In this document: positions 28,883 to 37,833 of the stretch, piece by piece
How positions within the stretch are numbered: position 1 is the first letter of the stretch
Layout: every line of letters begins with the position of its first letter
NCBI RefSeq assembly: GCF_019880555.1
Contig: NZ_JAINVU010000003.1
Coordinates: 1-64,000, forward strand
Direction: 5' to 3'
From: Hephaestia mangrovi
GTDB lineage: Bacteria > Pseudomonadota > Alphaproteobacteria > Sphingomonadales > Sphingomonadaceae
Length of the DNA stretch: 64,000 bases
The notes under the pieces: generated by a model
Seen by the model: the letters and a program-made list of their open reading frames with translations, nothing else
Told to the model about the DNA's origin: nothing
The model's database searches: none
Position numbers and translations under genes: made by a program

Positions 28883-29898
28883 TGAGCGGTGCCCTGCTGC
28901 TGTGCGCTCCCGCCCTCGCCGCACCGAACGTGCCGCCGGCCATCGCCTCGGCATCTGCGCCGCTGACGCTTCCCGACATGCCGCTCCACGACCCGTGGAT
29001 CATCGCGGACAGGGCAACGCGGACCTATTGGCTGTTCACCACCAACCAGCCGCGCATGACGGGCGATCCCCGGCTCGGCATCATGGCCTATTCGAGCCAC
29101 GACCTTAAACACTGGACGCGCCCTGCAGTCGTCTTCGCGCTGCCGAAGAACAGCTGGGCGAACGCCGGCGCCTGGGCACCCGAAGTCCATCGCTGGCGCG
29201 GCCGCTGGTATCTGTTTTCCACCTTTCACAATCAAGACGCGCCGATTCCGGCTGTTGGCAATCGCGAGGGCATTCGACGCAGCACGATCCTCGCGGTGTC
29301 GGATCGACTGAACGGCCCCTATCGGCTGGTCCGCAACGGCGCGCCGATCGCCGACAAGAGTCGCATGACGCTCGACGGCACGCTCTATGTCGATCCGCAC
29401 GACAAGCCGTGGCTCGTCTACGCGCATGAATGGGTACAGATCGGCGACGGCGCGATGGAGGCGATGCCGCTCGACGACCGTCTCGGCGAGGCTGGGCCGC
29501 CGCGCCTGTTGTTCAACGCCTCCGCGGCGCCGTGGCTGACCCCGGCTGACAAGGCCAAGGGCAATCTCGTCACCGACGGGCCTGAACTTTTCCGCACGCA
29601 TACCGGCACGCTTCTGATGCTCTGGTCGAGCTATCAGAAGGGCAGCTATGTTGAGACCCTGGCGCGCTCCACAAGCGGCAGGATCACTGGGCCGTGGGAA
29701 CAGCTGGCGCCACTGGTCAAGCATGATAGTGGCCACGGCATGCTGTTCCGCCGTTTCGATGGCCAATTGATGATGGTGCTGCACCGCCCCTTCCATCATG
29801 CGCGCGGCAAGCTCTACGTCATGCGTGACGACGGCGATCGGATTGCCGTGGTGCGCGAAGCGATCGATCTCGATGGCGAAACGCATCCCACCGATTGA
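28864..29898 (+). CDS. GH43 glycoside hydrolase
   Basis: Five-bladed beta-propeller enzyme of 344 residues with a signal peptide (cleavage after ALA near residue 19). The three catalytic acids of GH43 are visible: Asp43 in LHDPWII, Asp171 in TLDGTLYVD and Glu241 in DGPELFR. The family contains arabinofuranosidases, arabinanases, xylosidases and exo-beta-1,3-galactanases, so specificity is open. The ribosome site lies inside the end of the GH30 gene (GGAGGAGAGCC before ATG 28864), giving a 19-base overlap. It closes the operon. Confidence 0.9.
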   Translation: MRLLSLMSGALLLCAPALAAPNVPPAIASASAPLTLPDMPLHDPWIIADRATRTYWLFTTNQPRMTGDPRLGIMAYSSHDLKHWTRPAVVFALPKNSWANAGAWAPEVHRWRGRWYLFSTFHNQDAPIPAVGNREGIRRSTILAVSDRLNGPYRLVRNGAPIADKSRMTLDGTLYVDPHDKPWLVYAHEWVQIGDGAMEAMPLDDRLGEAGPPRLLFNASAAPWLTPADKAKGNLVTDGPELFRTHTGTLLMLWSSYQKGSYVETLARSTSGRITGPWEQLAPLVKHDSGHGMLFRRFDGQLMMVLHRPFHHARGKLYVMRDDGDRIAVVREAIDLDGETHPTD

Positions 29899-29949
29899 TC
29901 TCGCCCAGTGTCATACCGGCAAGAATCCGAAAACTGGCGCCCAACCAGC

Positions 29950-29960
29950 TTGTCTGATAA
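29950..29960 (+). promoter_or_regulatory. GntR operator candidate before the GH35-GH127 pair
   Basis: TTGTCTGATAA matches the proposed palindrome at 10 of 11 positions. It lies 190 bases before the GH35 start in a relatively AT-rich 251-base gap that probably holds the promoter. Confidence 0.5.
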
Positions 29961-30149
29961 ATCCAAAGGGCTCGATTTCAGCGATCCTGACCAAGAATCG
30001 GCACGAGACCGTCACGCAGATCGTCATATATAACAGATATATTGTTTTTCGAGGACAGATTGCTACGGTGCGGGCGATGTTGGCGGCGCGCGCCACCCGG
30101 TCAATCACCGCGTCGTCGCCGATCGAAGACAAAAATCGAGGGGATTATC

Positions 30150-32981
30150 ATGAAACGCCGCGCGCTTGCCTCGCTGATTGCCGTCTCGTTGCTTCCGGCA
30201 TCGGGCGCGGGGCACGCCGCGCCGGCCGCGGTCTCCGCCCGGCCCCACCGCGTCACGTTTGATGATTACAGCTTCATGATCGACGGCAAGCGAGTTTATC
30301 TCTGGTCGGGCGAAGTTCATCCCTATCGTTTGCCGAGCCCCGAATTGTGGCCCGATATCTTCCAGAAGATGAAGGCGGCCGGCTTCAACACCGCTTCGAT
30401 CTACTTTTCCTGGGGATATCATTCGCCGCGCGAGGGTGAATATGATTTCACCGGGGTGCGCGATCTCGACAAGCTGCTGGACGACGCGCGAGATGCCGGC
30501 ATCTACGTGATCGCCCGGCCCGGCCCGTATATCAATGCAGAGGTGGACAGCGGCGGCTTTCCGCTTTGGCTGACTAACAAGCCGGTCAAGAACCGCAGCC
30601 CCGATCCTGCTTATCTGAGGCTCGCCGACGAGTGGATGACGCAAATCGATCGCATCCTCGCGCGCCACCAGATCACCGACGGCGGCGGCAGTGTGATCGC
30701 CTATCAGATCGAGAACGAATATTATAAAGGCACCGACGACGGCCGTGCCTATATGCAGCATCTGGAGGACAAGGCGCGGGCCGACGGCATCACCGTGCCG
30801 CTGGTCGGCAACCACGACGCCACCTTTGTCAGCGGCACCGGCGCGGTCCAGGTCAGCGGCTGGGATTATTACCCGCAGGGCTTCGATTGCTCGCATCCCG
30901 AAAAGTGGAAGCCCGCGCCGAACATGGCATCCCACAAGTTCGCCGGCGAACCGCTGTTCACCGCCGAATTCCAGGGCGGCGCCTTCGATCCCTGGGGCGG
31001 CCCCGGTTATGACAAATGCGCCGATCTGATCAACGATCGCTTCGCCAACGTCTTCTACAAAGAGAATATTGCGCGCGGCGCCACTGCGCAGAATTTCTAC
31101 ATGCTGTTTGGCGGCACGTCCTGGGGCTGGCAGGCGATCCCGCAGAACTACACCTCCTATGATTACGGCGCGGCGATCACCGAGGCGCGACAGCTCGGCC
31201 CTAAATACTATGAGGACAAGCGGATCGGCTATTTCCTGCACAGCACAGCACCGCTCCTCAAGACGAAGGCGAGCGCGGCGGCGCGGCTCGACAATCCCGA
31301 ACTGGTCGATATCGCGCGCACCAATCCGGATACCGGCACTCAGTTTCACCTGATCCGGCACGGCGACACCACCGCGACCTCGGTCGAACAAACGCATCTC
31401 GCGCTCGATACCATGGAGGGTCATTTCGATCGCGTGCCGCAGGCACCGGGCACCGCCATCACCGTCGACGGCCGCGAGAGCAGGATGCTGCTCGCCGATT
31501 ACGATCTCGGCGGTTCGCGCCTTGTCTATTCGACGTCCGAGCTGATGACCGATGCCGCGATCGGCGGGCGCGAGGTCGCGGTTCTTTATGGCCGGCCCGG
31601 GACCGACGGCGAAACCACGCTCACCTTCGCTTCACGCCCCCGCGTCTCCGTCCTGTCAGGCAAGGTCGCGCAGCAATGGAAGAACGGGCAACTCACCCTC
31701 GATTACAAGCATGACGGCATCGCGCGCGTGCTGATCGAAGGCGGCGCCAAGCCGCTGCTGCTGCTGCTCGCCGACACGCCCGCCACGCGCCGCATCTGGC
31801 GGCAGGACACGCCGCAGGGCCCCGTCCTGATGCTCGGCGGCCATCTGCTGCGGACAGCGCGGTATGACGGCAATACGCTCGCGCTCACCGGCGACAACGC
31901 CGATAATCCCGCCGCGGAGATCTTCGCGGCTTCGGGCACGTCCATCACCTGGAACAGCGCGACGCTGCCGACCGTCGCGACGCCATCGCATTCGGTAACG
32001 GTCACCTTGCCCATCGCGCGCGCCATCACGCTTCCGGCGCTCGATCATTGGCAGACCCACACCGGCGCGCCCGAGATCGAGCGTGGCTTCGACGACGCCG
32101 GCTGGACGATCGCCGACAAAACGACCACCGCGAGCATCACCGAGCCGGGATCGCTGCCGGTATTGTTCGCCGACGATTACGGCTTCCACACCGGCAACAC
32201 CTGGTATCGCGGCCATTTCACCGCCGACGCGCACCAGGCTGCCCCCACCGGCATCTATCTGAAGGCGCGGAGCGGTGGTCCGGCCGGCGCCTTCTCGGTC
32301 TGGCTCAACGGCCATTTCCTCGGCAGCCTTACGGGCAACGAGGAGCGGTCCTTCGGCTTTCCGGCGCAATATCTCGCTGAGGGCGACAATGTCGTCTCCG
32401 TGCTCACCGTCGATATGGGCCATGAAGAGGATTACAACTCGACCGGCGAAAACCGCACCGCGCGCGGCCTGATCGAGGCAAAGCCGATCGATGCCCCCGC
32501 GAATGCCGTCACCTGGCGTATCCAGGGGGCCACGGCGCCCGATGCCCTGCGCGGGCCGTACAATTTCGGCGGCCTGTATGGCGAGCGCCAGCGCTGGCCG
32601 CTCGATCCGGGCAAGGCCGGCGCCTGGCAGCCAGCAACGCTTCCCGCCAGCGATCCAGGCGCCGGCGTTACCTGGTATCGCACCGACGTGACGCTCGATC
32701 TGCCTCGCGGGCAAGACACATCTGTGGGGATCGACATCACCGATCCGCCGGGCCGGCATTATCGCGCGACGATCTTCGTCAACGGCTGGCAGATGGGCAA
32801 TTATATCGCCGGCATGGGTCCGCAGCATCGCTTCCCCATCCCGACCGGCGTGCTCGATCCGAAGGGCCACAACAGCATCGTCGTCGCAGTCTGGAAGCCC
32901 GATGCGAGCGCGGGTGGGTTGGGCACGGTGTCGCTGGTCGATTTCGGCAGCGTCACCACGCCGAGCCGGTCCGCGCCATGA
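30150..32981 (+). CDS. Beta-galactosidase, GH35 (large, multidomain)
   Basis: Secreted GH35 exo-enzyme of 943 residues that removes beta-galactose. A signal peptide ends near GHA-AP (residue 23). The barrel has LWSGEVHPYR, RPGPYINAEVDSGGFPLWL, acid/base Glu190 in YQIENEYY and nucleophile Glu273 in FTAEFQGG. C-terminal jelly-roll domains follow, including GNTWYRGHF and the galactose-binding-like block around GLYGERQRWPLDPG. ATG 30150 follows GAGGGGAT; upstream in-frame codons are not protein-like. It is coupled to the GH127 gene by an ATGA overlap. Confidence 0.94.
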   Translation: MKRRALASLIAVSLLPASGAGHAAPAAVSARPHRVTFDDYSFMIDGKRVYLWSGEVHPYRLPSPELWPDIFQKMKAAGFNTASIYFSWGYHSPREGEYDFTGVRDLDKLLDDARDAGIYVIARPGPYINAEVDSGGFPLWLTNKPVKNRSPDPAYLRLADEWMTQIDRILARHQITDGGGSVIAYQIENEYYKGTDDGRAYMQHLEDKARADGITVPLVGNHDATFVSGTGAVQVSGWDYYPQGFDCSHPEKWKPAPNMASHKFAGEPLFTAEFQGGAFDPWGGPGYDKCADLINDRFANVFYKENIARGATAQNFYMLFGGTSWGWQAIPQNYTSYDYGAAITEARQLGPKYYEDKRIGYFLHSTAPLLKTKASAAARLDNPELVDIARTNPDTGTQFHLIRHGDTTATSVEQTHLALDTMEGHFDRVPQAPGTAITVDGRESRMLLADYDLGGSRLVYSTSELMTDAAIGGREVAVLYGRPGTDGETTLTFASRPRVSVLSGKVAQQWKNGQLTLDYKHDGIARVLIEGGAKPLLLLLADTPATRRIWRQDTPQGPVLMLGGHLLRTARYDGNTLALTGDNADNPAAEIFAASGTSITWNSATLPTVATPSHSVTVTLPIARAITLPALDHWQTHTGAPEIERGFDDAGWTIADKTTTASITEPGSLPVLFADDYGFHTGNTWYRGHFTADAHQAAPTGIYLKARSGGPAGAFSVWLNGHFLGSLTGNEERSFGFPAQYLAEGDNVVSVLTVDMGHEEDYNSTGENRTARGLIEAKPIDAPANAVTWRIQGATAPDALRGPYNFGGLYGERQRWPLDPGKAGAWQPATLPASDPGAGVTWYRTDVTLDLPRGQDTSVGIDITDPPGRHYRATIFVNGWQMGNYIAGMGPQHRFPIPTGVLDPKGHNSIVVAVWKPDASAGGLGTVSLVDFGSVTTPSRSAP

Positions 32982-34831
32982 GGTTTGGTCGACAGGGCGC
33001 GGGTACTATCGTGGCGCTGAATCGCCGGGCCATAGTCAAAGGCGCTCTTATCCTGTCTGCCGCGCCGCTGATCGGTGGCGGCCGGCTCGATGCGGCGCCG
33101 GTTCGTGGCAAGGCGCTCGAGCTTCTCGACTATGCGGACGTAACGCTGCACGACGGCATCGCTCGCCGCCAGGCCCGGCAGACGCTCGACGCATTGCTGG
33201 CGATGGACGAAGACGCCTTGTTGCGCCCGTTCCGCGCGGCGGCCGGGATGCCGATAGGATCGAACGGGTTCGGCGGCTGGTACGATTCCTCGCCCGATTT
33301 CGATCCGCCGCGCGACATGCACGGGTTCATCCCCGGCCACAGCATGGGCCAGTATCTGTCCGCCATGGCCCGCGGCCACGCAGCATTCGGCGATGCGGCG
33401 GCGAAGGCCAAGGTCGATCGCCTGGTGGCCGGCTTCGCGCCGACGATCACGCCCGATTTCTACCGCGGCTATCCCCTCCCCGCTTACACGTTCGACAAGA
33501 TATTGATCGGCTTGCTCGATGCCTGGCGGTTCGCGGGCAATCGTCAAGCACTGGCGCTGGTGCCGAAGGCGACCGATGCCGTCACGCCCTATCTGCCGGG
33601 CCATGCGCTCGACAGGCAAATAGACCAGCATCGCCACTATCCCAACGTCGCGTTCAATTGGGACGAGACCTACACGCTGGCGGAAAACCTCTACATCGCG
33701 GCCGAGTGCGGCGCCGGCGATCGCTTCCATCGGATGGCGCAGGCCTATCTGCTCGACAGCACCTATTTCGGCCCCCTAGCGGCAGGCCGCAACGTGTTGC
33801 CGCATCGCCATGCCTATAGCCACATGAACGCGCTCGCCTCGGCGATGAAGGCTTATCTGGTCGACGGCACCGCATTGCACCTCGCCGCCGCGCGCAACGG
33901 CTTCGGCTTCGTCCTCGATCAGAGTTTCGCCACCGGCGGCTGGGGGCCGAACGAGGCGTTCATCGAGCCCGGCTCCGGCGGACTGGGCGACAGTCTCGAT
34001 CGAACCCATGCCAGCTTCGAGGCACCGTGCGGCACATACGGCCATTTCAAGGTCGCTCGATATCTCATGCGCGCAACCGGCGAGAGCCATTTTGGCGACA
34101 GCATGGAGCGGCTGTTCTACAATGCCGCGCTCGGCCTGTTGCCGCTCAAGCCGACCGGCGAGGCCTTCTATTATGCCGATTACAACCGCATCGGCGCGAA
34201 GACCTATTTCGATTACACTTGCCCGTGCTGCTCGGGAACGATCGGCCAGCTTACCGCGGATTACGCGATCAGCGCCTATCTGCGCGACGCGAGCGGCCTG
34301 TACGTCAATCTCTACACCCCCTCCGAGGCCATTTGGCGCTCGCCGCGCGGACAGGCGGTGACGCTGGTCCAGTCGGGCGGCTATCCACTTTCGCCCGATA
34401 TCCGGATGCGCATCGAGACCGATCGGCCGACGACCATGGCGCTTCGCGTGCGCATCCCGGCATGGGCCGGCCCGAAAACACGGCTCACCGTCAACGAGCG
34501 CGCCGTCTCGGGCATTCGGCCGGGCCGCTTCGCGACCATCACCCGCGAATGGCGGAGCGGCGACCGCGTCGCGCTCGATATCGACATGCCGCTACGCGGT
34601 GAGGCGGTGGACGCCCAGCATCCCGATCGTGTCGCGCTGATGCAGGGCCCGCTGGCGTTGTTCGCGGCGGGCGATCGCTTCCCGCCGCAACGTCTCGGCG
34701 ACATGATGGCAGCGTCCCGGAAGACCGGCGGGTCGCCGATCTGGACGTCGGCGGGCCCCGATCCGCAGACGTTCCTGCCGTGGTTCGCGATCAGCGGCGA
34801 GCCGACCCGGCTATATCAAGAGATGATTTGA
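32978..34831 (+). CDS. GH127 beta-L-arabinofuranosidase family protein
   Basis: Exported enzyme of 617 residues with a twin-arginine-like signal (LNRRAIVKGALILSAAPLIGG). The (alpha/alpha)6 barrel has GFIPGHSMGQYLSAMA, and the zinc/nucleophile residues appear as Glu348 with Cys351 (FEAPCGT) and Cys415/417/418 (CPCCSG). Characterised GH127 enzymes use a zinc-bound cysteine nucleophile with a Cys-Cys pair; the spacing here (E-x2-C rather than E-x-C) is slightly unusual. Substrate is probably beta-L-arabinofuranoside. Its end overlaps the convergent LysR gene by 21 bases. Confidence 0.88.
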   Translation: MRFGRQGAGTIVALNRRAIVKGALILSAAPLIGGGRLDAAPVRGKALELLDYADVTLHDGIARRQARQTLDALLAMDEDALLRPFRAAAGMPIGSNGFGGWYDSSPDFDPPRDMHGFIPGHSMGQYLSAMARGHAAFGDAAAKAKVDRLVAGFAPTITPDFYRGYPLPAYTFDKILIGLLDAWRFAGNRQALALVPKATDAVTPYLPGHALDRQIDQHRHYPNVAFNWDETYTLAENLYIAAECGAGDRFHRMAQAYLLDSTYFGPLAAGRNVLPHRHAYSHMNALASAMKAYLVDGTALHLAAARNGFGFVLDQSFATGGWGPNEAFIEPGSGGLGDSLDRTHASFEAPCGTYGHFKVARYLMRATGESHFGDSMERLFYNAALGLLPLKPTGEAFYYADYNRIGAKTYFDYTCPCCSGTIGQLTADYAISAYLRDASGLYVNLYTPSEAIWRSPRGQAVTLVQSGGYPLSPDIRMRIETDRPTTMALRVRIPAWAGPKTRLTVNERAVSGIRPGRFATITREWRSGDRVALDIDMPLRGEAVDAQHPDRVALMQGPLALFAAGDRFPPQRLGDMMAASRKTGGSPIWTSAGPDPQTFLPWFAISGEPTRLYQEMI

Positions 34832-35752
34832 TCGCGCCGGCTCCGGCGCCGTTCGGTCACGCGTGCCGAGCAGCTTTTGCCGATGCCGGCGCACGGTATC
34901 CGTCAACCATTCGCTGAACGCGCGGACGCGTTGCAGCTGTCGCGTATCCTTGTGGGTGACGATCCAGAACGATCTCGTGATCGTCGCCCGCGGCAGCAGC
35001 GGGACGAGCGTCTGATCCGAATCGCCGATGAAACAGGGCAGCACGCCGATGCCGCTCCCTGATTGGATCAGCCGGTATTGCGCATTGATGCTGGAACTGC
35101 GCACTGTCGGCGACAAGCGGTCGTCGAGCTCGTCGAGGTAACGAAGCTCGGGCGCGTAAAGCAGATCGGGAATATAGCCCACGAGGTGATGCCCTGCGGC
35201 GAGTTCGCTCAGGCTATCCGGCGTCCCGCGCTGCGCCAGGTAATGCCGGCTGCCATAGAGTCGCAGCCGATAGTCGGCCAGCTTGCCGCTCACCACCGGG
35301 CCGGCCTGGGGGCGCGCCAGCAGGATCGCGATGTCGGTCTCCCGCTTCGACGGGCTGAGGAATCCGCTGGTTGCCGCCAGATCGATCGTCAGATCGGGAT
35401 GACGATCAATGAAGTGATGAAGGTGGTGCGCGATAAACCAGGTGCCGAAACCTTCCGACGCGCTCACCCGCAATTGCCCGGTCAGCGACTGGCCCGAGGG
35501 CTGCTCGCTGATCCGCTCCGCCGCCCGCTGCATGGTCTCGACATGGGCGAGGAGCGCCTCGCCGGCCTCGGTCAATACCTGCCCTTCGCGCGTCTGCTCG
35601 AAAAGCGTGCGGCCGAGCCGTTCCTCCAGCCGGCGAAGCCGCCGGCCGACGGTGGTGGGATCGACGCCGAGTTGCGCCGCGGCGCGGGCGAGCTGACCGG
35701 TTCTCGCGATGGCAAGGAAATCCTGGAGATCGTTCCACTGAAGCGCCTGCAT
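34811..35752 (-). CDS. LysR-family transcriptional regulator
   Basis: LysR protein of 313 residues: N-terminal helix-turn-helix LARAAAQLGVDPTTVGRRLRRLEERLG (about 21-47) and a type 2 periplasmic-binding effector domain (about 92-295). It is divergent from mmsA, 79 bases away, and is the likely regulator of the valine-degradation operon. ATG 35752 is preferred; longer in-frame starts would run into mmsA. No clear ribosome site is seen, and the gap contains TTGCA-N15-TGCAA, which could be part of a binding site. Confidence 0.9.
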   Translation of the reverse strand: MQALQWNDLQDFLAIARTGQLARAAAQLGVDPTTVGRRLRRLEERLGRTLFEQTREGQVLTEAGEALLAHVETMQRAAERISEQPSGQSLTGQLRVSASEGFGTWFIAHHLHHFIDRHPDLTIDLAATSGFLSPSKRETDIAILLARPQAGPVVSGKLADYRLRLYGSRHYLAQRGTPDSLSELAAGHHLVGYIPDLLYAPELRYLDELDDRLSPTVRSSSINAQYRLIQSGSGIGVLPCFIGDSDQTLVPLLPRATITRSFWIVTHKDTRQLQRVRAFSEWLTDTVRRHRQKLLGTRDRTAPEPARSNHLLI

Positions 35753-35831
35753 GAATGCAGATGTTAATTGCAAAACTCGCTGTTGCCTGCAACCGTCCGA
35801 CTGGCCATCCTCCCCCTGAAGGAGAGAGACC

Positions 35832-37328
35832 ATGCGTACCATCGACCACCATATCGTCGGCCATTCGGGCGGCGGCGCCTCGCGTAGCCATGTGGTGTTC
35901 GATCCCAATACCGGCCAGGTGCAGGCCACGGTCGCGCTCGGCAGCCAGGCCGAACTCGACAAGGCGGTCGCCGCCGCCAAGGCCGCGCAGCCCGATTGGG
36001 CGCGCACCAACCCGCAGCGCCGCGCCCGCGTGATGTTCAAGTACAAGGAACTGATCGAGGCGAATATGGAGGAGCTCGCGCACCTCCTCTCGTCCGAGCA
36101 CGGCAAGGTGATCGCCGACGCGCGTGGCGATGTGCAGCGGGGCCTTGAGGTGATCGAATATGCCTGCGGCATCCCGCAGGTACTCAAAGGCGAATATACC
36201 CATGGCGCCGGGCCCGGCATCGACGTCTATTCGATGCGTCAGCCGCTCGGGATCGGCGCGGGCATCACCCCGTTCAACTTCCCCGCGATGATCCCGATGT
36301 GGATGTTCGGCATGGCCATCGCCTGCGGCAATGCCTTCATCCTCAAGCCCTCGGAGCGCGATCCGAGTGTGCCGATGCGCCTTGCCGAGTTGTTCCGCGA
36401 GGCGGGCGCGCCCGAGGGCATTTTGCAGGTGGTCAATGGCGACAAGGAAATGGTCGACGCGATCCTCGACCATCCCGATATCGCCGCGGTGAGCTTCGTC
36501 GGATCGTCGGACATCGCGCATTACGTCTATAAGCGCGGCGTCGCGGCGGGCAAGCGCGTGCAGGCGATGGGCGGGGCCAAGAACCACGGCATCGTCATGC
36601 CCGATGCCGATCTCGACCAGGTCGTGAACGAGCTGTCGGGCGCGGCGTTCGGCTCGGCGGGTGAGCGCTGCATGGCGCTACCGGTGGTGGTGCCGGTCGG
36701 CGACAAGACCGCCGAGGCGCTCAAGGAAAAGCTGATCCCGGCGATCGAAGCCTTGCGTGTCGGCGTTTCGACCGATGCCGAGGCGCATTACGGTCCGGTG
36801 GTCACCGCCGAGCACAAGGCGCGCATCGAAAACTGGATTCAGAAAGGCGTCGACGAGGGTGCGGAGCTGGTCGTCGATGGCCGCGGCTTCACGTTGCAGG
36901 GGCATGAGAAGGGCTTCTTCATCGGCCCCAGCCTGTTCGACCATGTCACCACCGACATGGAGAGCTACCAGGAGGAAATCTTCGGCCCTGTGCTCCAGAT
37001 GGTCCGCGCCAAGGATTTCGAGGAAGCGGTGCGACTGCCCTCGGATCACCAATATGGCAACGGCGTCGCGATCTTTACGCGCAACGGCCACGCCGCGCGC
37101 GAATTCGCTGGCCGCGTGAATGTCGGGATGGTCGGCATCAACGTGCCGATCCCGGTGCCGGTCAGCTATCACACGTTCGGCGGCTGGAAGCGCTCGGCGT
37201 TCGGCGACACCAATCAATACGGCACCGAGGGCGTCAAGTTCTGGACCAAGGTCAAGACCGTCACCCAGCGCTGGCCCGACGGCTCGCCGACCGGCGAGAA
37301 CGCCTTCGTCATCCCGACGATGGGCTGA
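35832..37328 (+). CDS. mmsA: Methylmalonate-semialdehyde dehydrogenase (CoA-acylating)
   Basis: Converts methylmalonate semialdehyde to propionyl-CoA in valine degradation. The 498-residue protein shows ITPFNFPAMIPMWMFGMAIACGN, FVGSSDIAHYVY, GAKNHGIVMPDAD (the subgroup has Asn where other aldehyde dehydrogenases have the general base) and catalytic Cys in GSAGERCMALPV. This set is diagnostic for MmsA. The ribosome site AGGAGAGAG precedes the ATG. It leads a six-gene operon ending with mmsB. Confidence 0.96.
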   Translation: MRTIDHHIVGHSGGGASRSHVVFDPNTGQVQATVALGSQAELDKAVAAAKAAQPDWARTNPQRRARVMFKYKELIEANMEELAHLLSSEHGKVIADARGDVQRGLEVIEYACGIPQVLKGEYTHGAGPGIDVYSMRQPLGIGAGITPFNFPAMIPMWMFGMAIACGNAFILKPSERDPSVPMRLAELFREAGAPEGILQVVNGDKEMVDAILDHPDIAAVSFVGSSDIAHYVYKRGVAAGKRVQAMGGAKNHGIVMPDADLDQVVNELSGAAFGSAGERCMALPVVVPVGDKTAEALKEKLIPAIEALRVGVSTDAEAHYGPVVTAEHKARIENWIQKGVDEGAELVVDGRGFTLQGHEKGFFIGPSLFDHVTTDMESYQEEIFGPVLQMVRAKDFEEAVRLPSDHQYGNGVAIFTRNGHAAREFAGRVNVGMVGINVPIPVPVSYHTFGGWKRSAFGDTNQYGTEGVKFWTKVKTVTQRWPDGSPTGENAFVIPTMG

Positions 37329-37330
37329 CG

Positions 37331-37825
37331 ATGAAGGCAGGCTCGCTTCTGATCGGTGCCGCAATCGCGCTGGCGGGATGCCACGCCAGCGAGGATGGCA
37401 ATGCGCTGTCGCATGAGGATCGTGAGGCCAAGGCGGCGATCGACAATGCCGTATCGGTCAATCAGACGGCGGCACAGCTCGGCGGGCTGCCGGTGCCGCA
37501 GCCAACCGCGCATGCCCTCGCCTATCAGTTGCCGCCCAGCTTCGTCGGGCGCTGGGGCATGACCAAGGCCGATTGCGACCCGAACAGCCTTGCGACCAAG
37601 GGATTGCTGACGATCAGCGCCGATCACCTGAAGTTCTGGGAGTCGAAGGGATCGGTGCAACGGATCGTCCGCCATTCACCCTATGACGTCACGCTGGTGC
37701 TCGACATGACCGGCGAAGGACAACGCTGGACCAGCACGACGCGGCTGACGCTCGATGCTGCGGCCACGCAACTGGTGCGCGCCGAAGGGGGCACGCCGGA
37801 TCACTATCGCTACCAGCGGTGTTAG
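37331..37825 (+). CDS. Small lipoprotein of unknown function
   Basis: A 164-residue protein with a clear lipobox (LIGAAIALAGC, Cys17) followed by a Glu/Asp-rich linker and a predicted beta-rich domain (PPSFVGRWGMTKADCDP, LLTISADHLKFWES). The mature part has two Cys, near PDCDP-like residue 82 and at the C-terminus, which could form a disulfide. I do not recognise a characterised family; FVGRW-GM-C is a pattern seen in small sphingomonad lipoproteins. It starts two bases after mmsA, so it is co-transcribed with valine-degradation enzymes, an odd place for an envelope protein. Confidence 0.8.
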   Translation: MKAGSLLIGAAIALAGCHASEDGNALSHEDREAKAAIDNAVSVNQTAAQLGGLPVPQPTAHALAYQLPPSFVGRWGMTKADCDPNSLATKGLLTISADHLKFWESKGSVQRIVRHSPYDVTLVLDMTGEGQRWTSTTRLTLDAAATQLVRAEGGTPDHYRYQRC

Positions 37826-37833
37826 AAAGAGAT

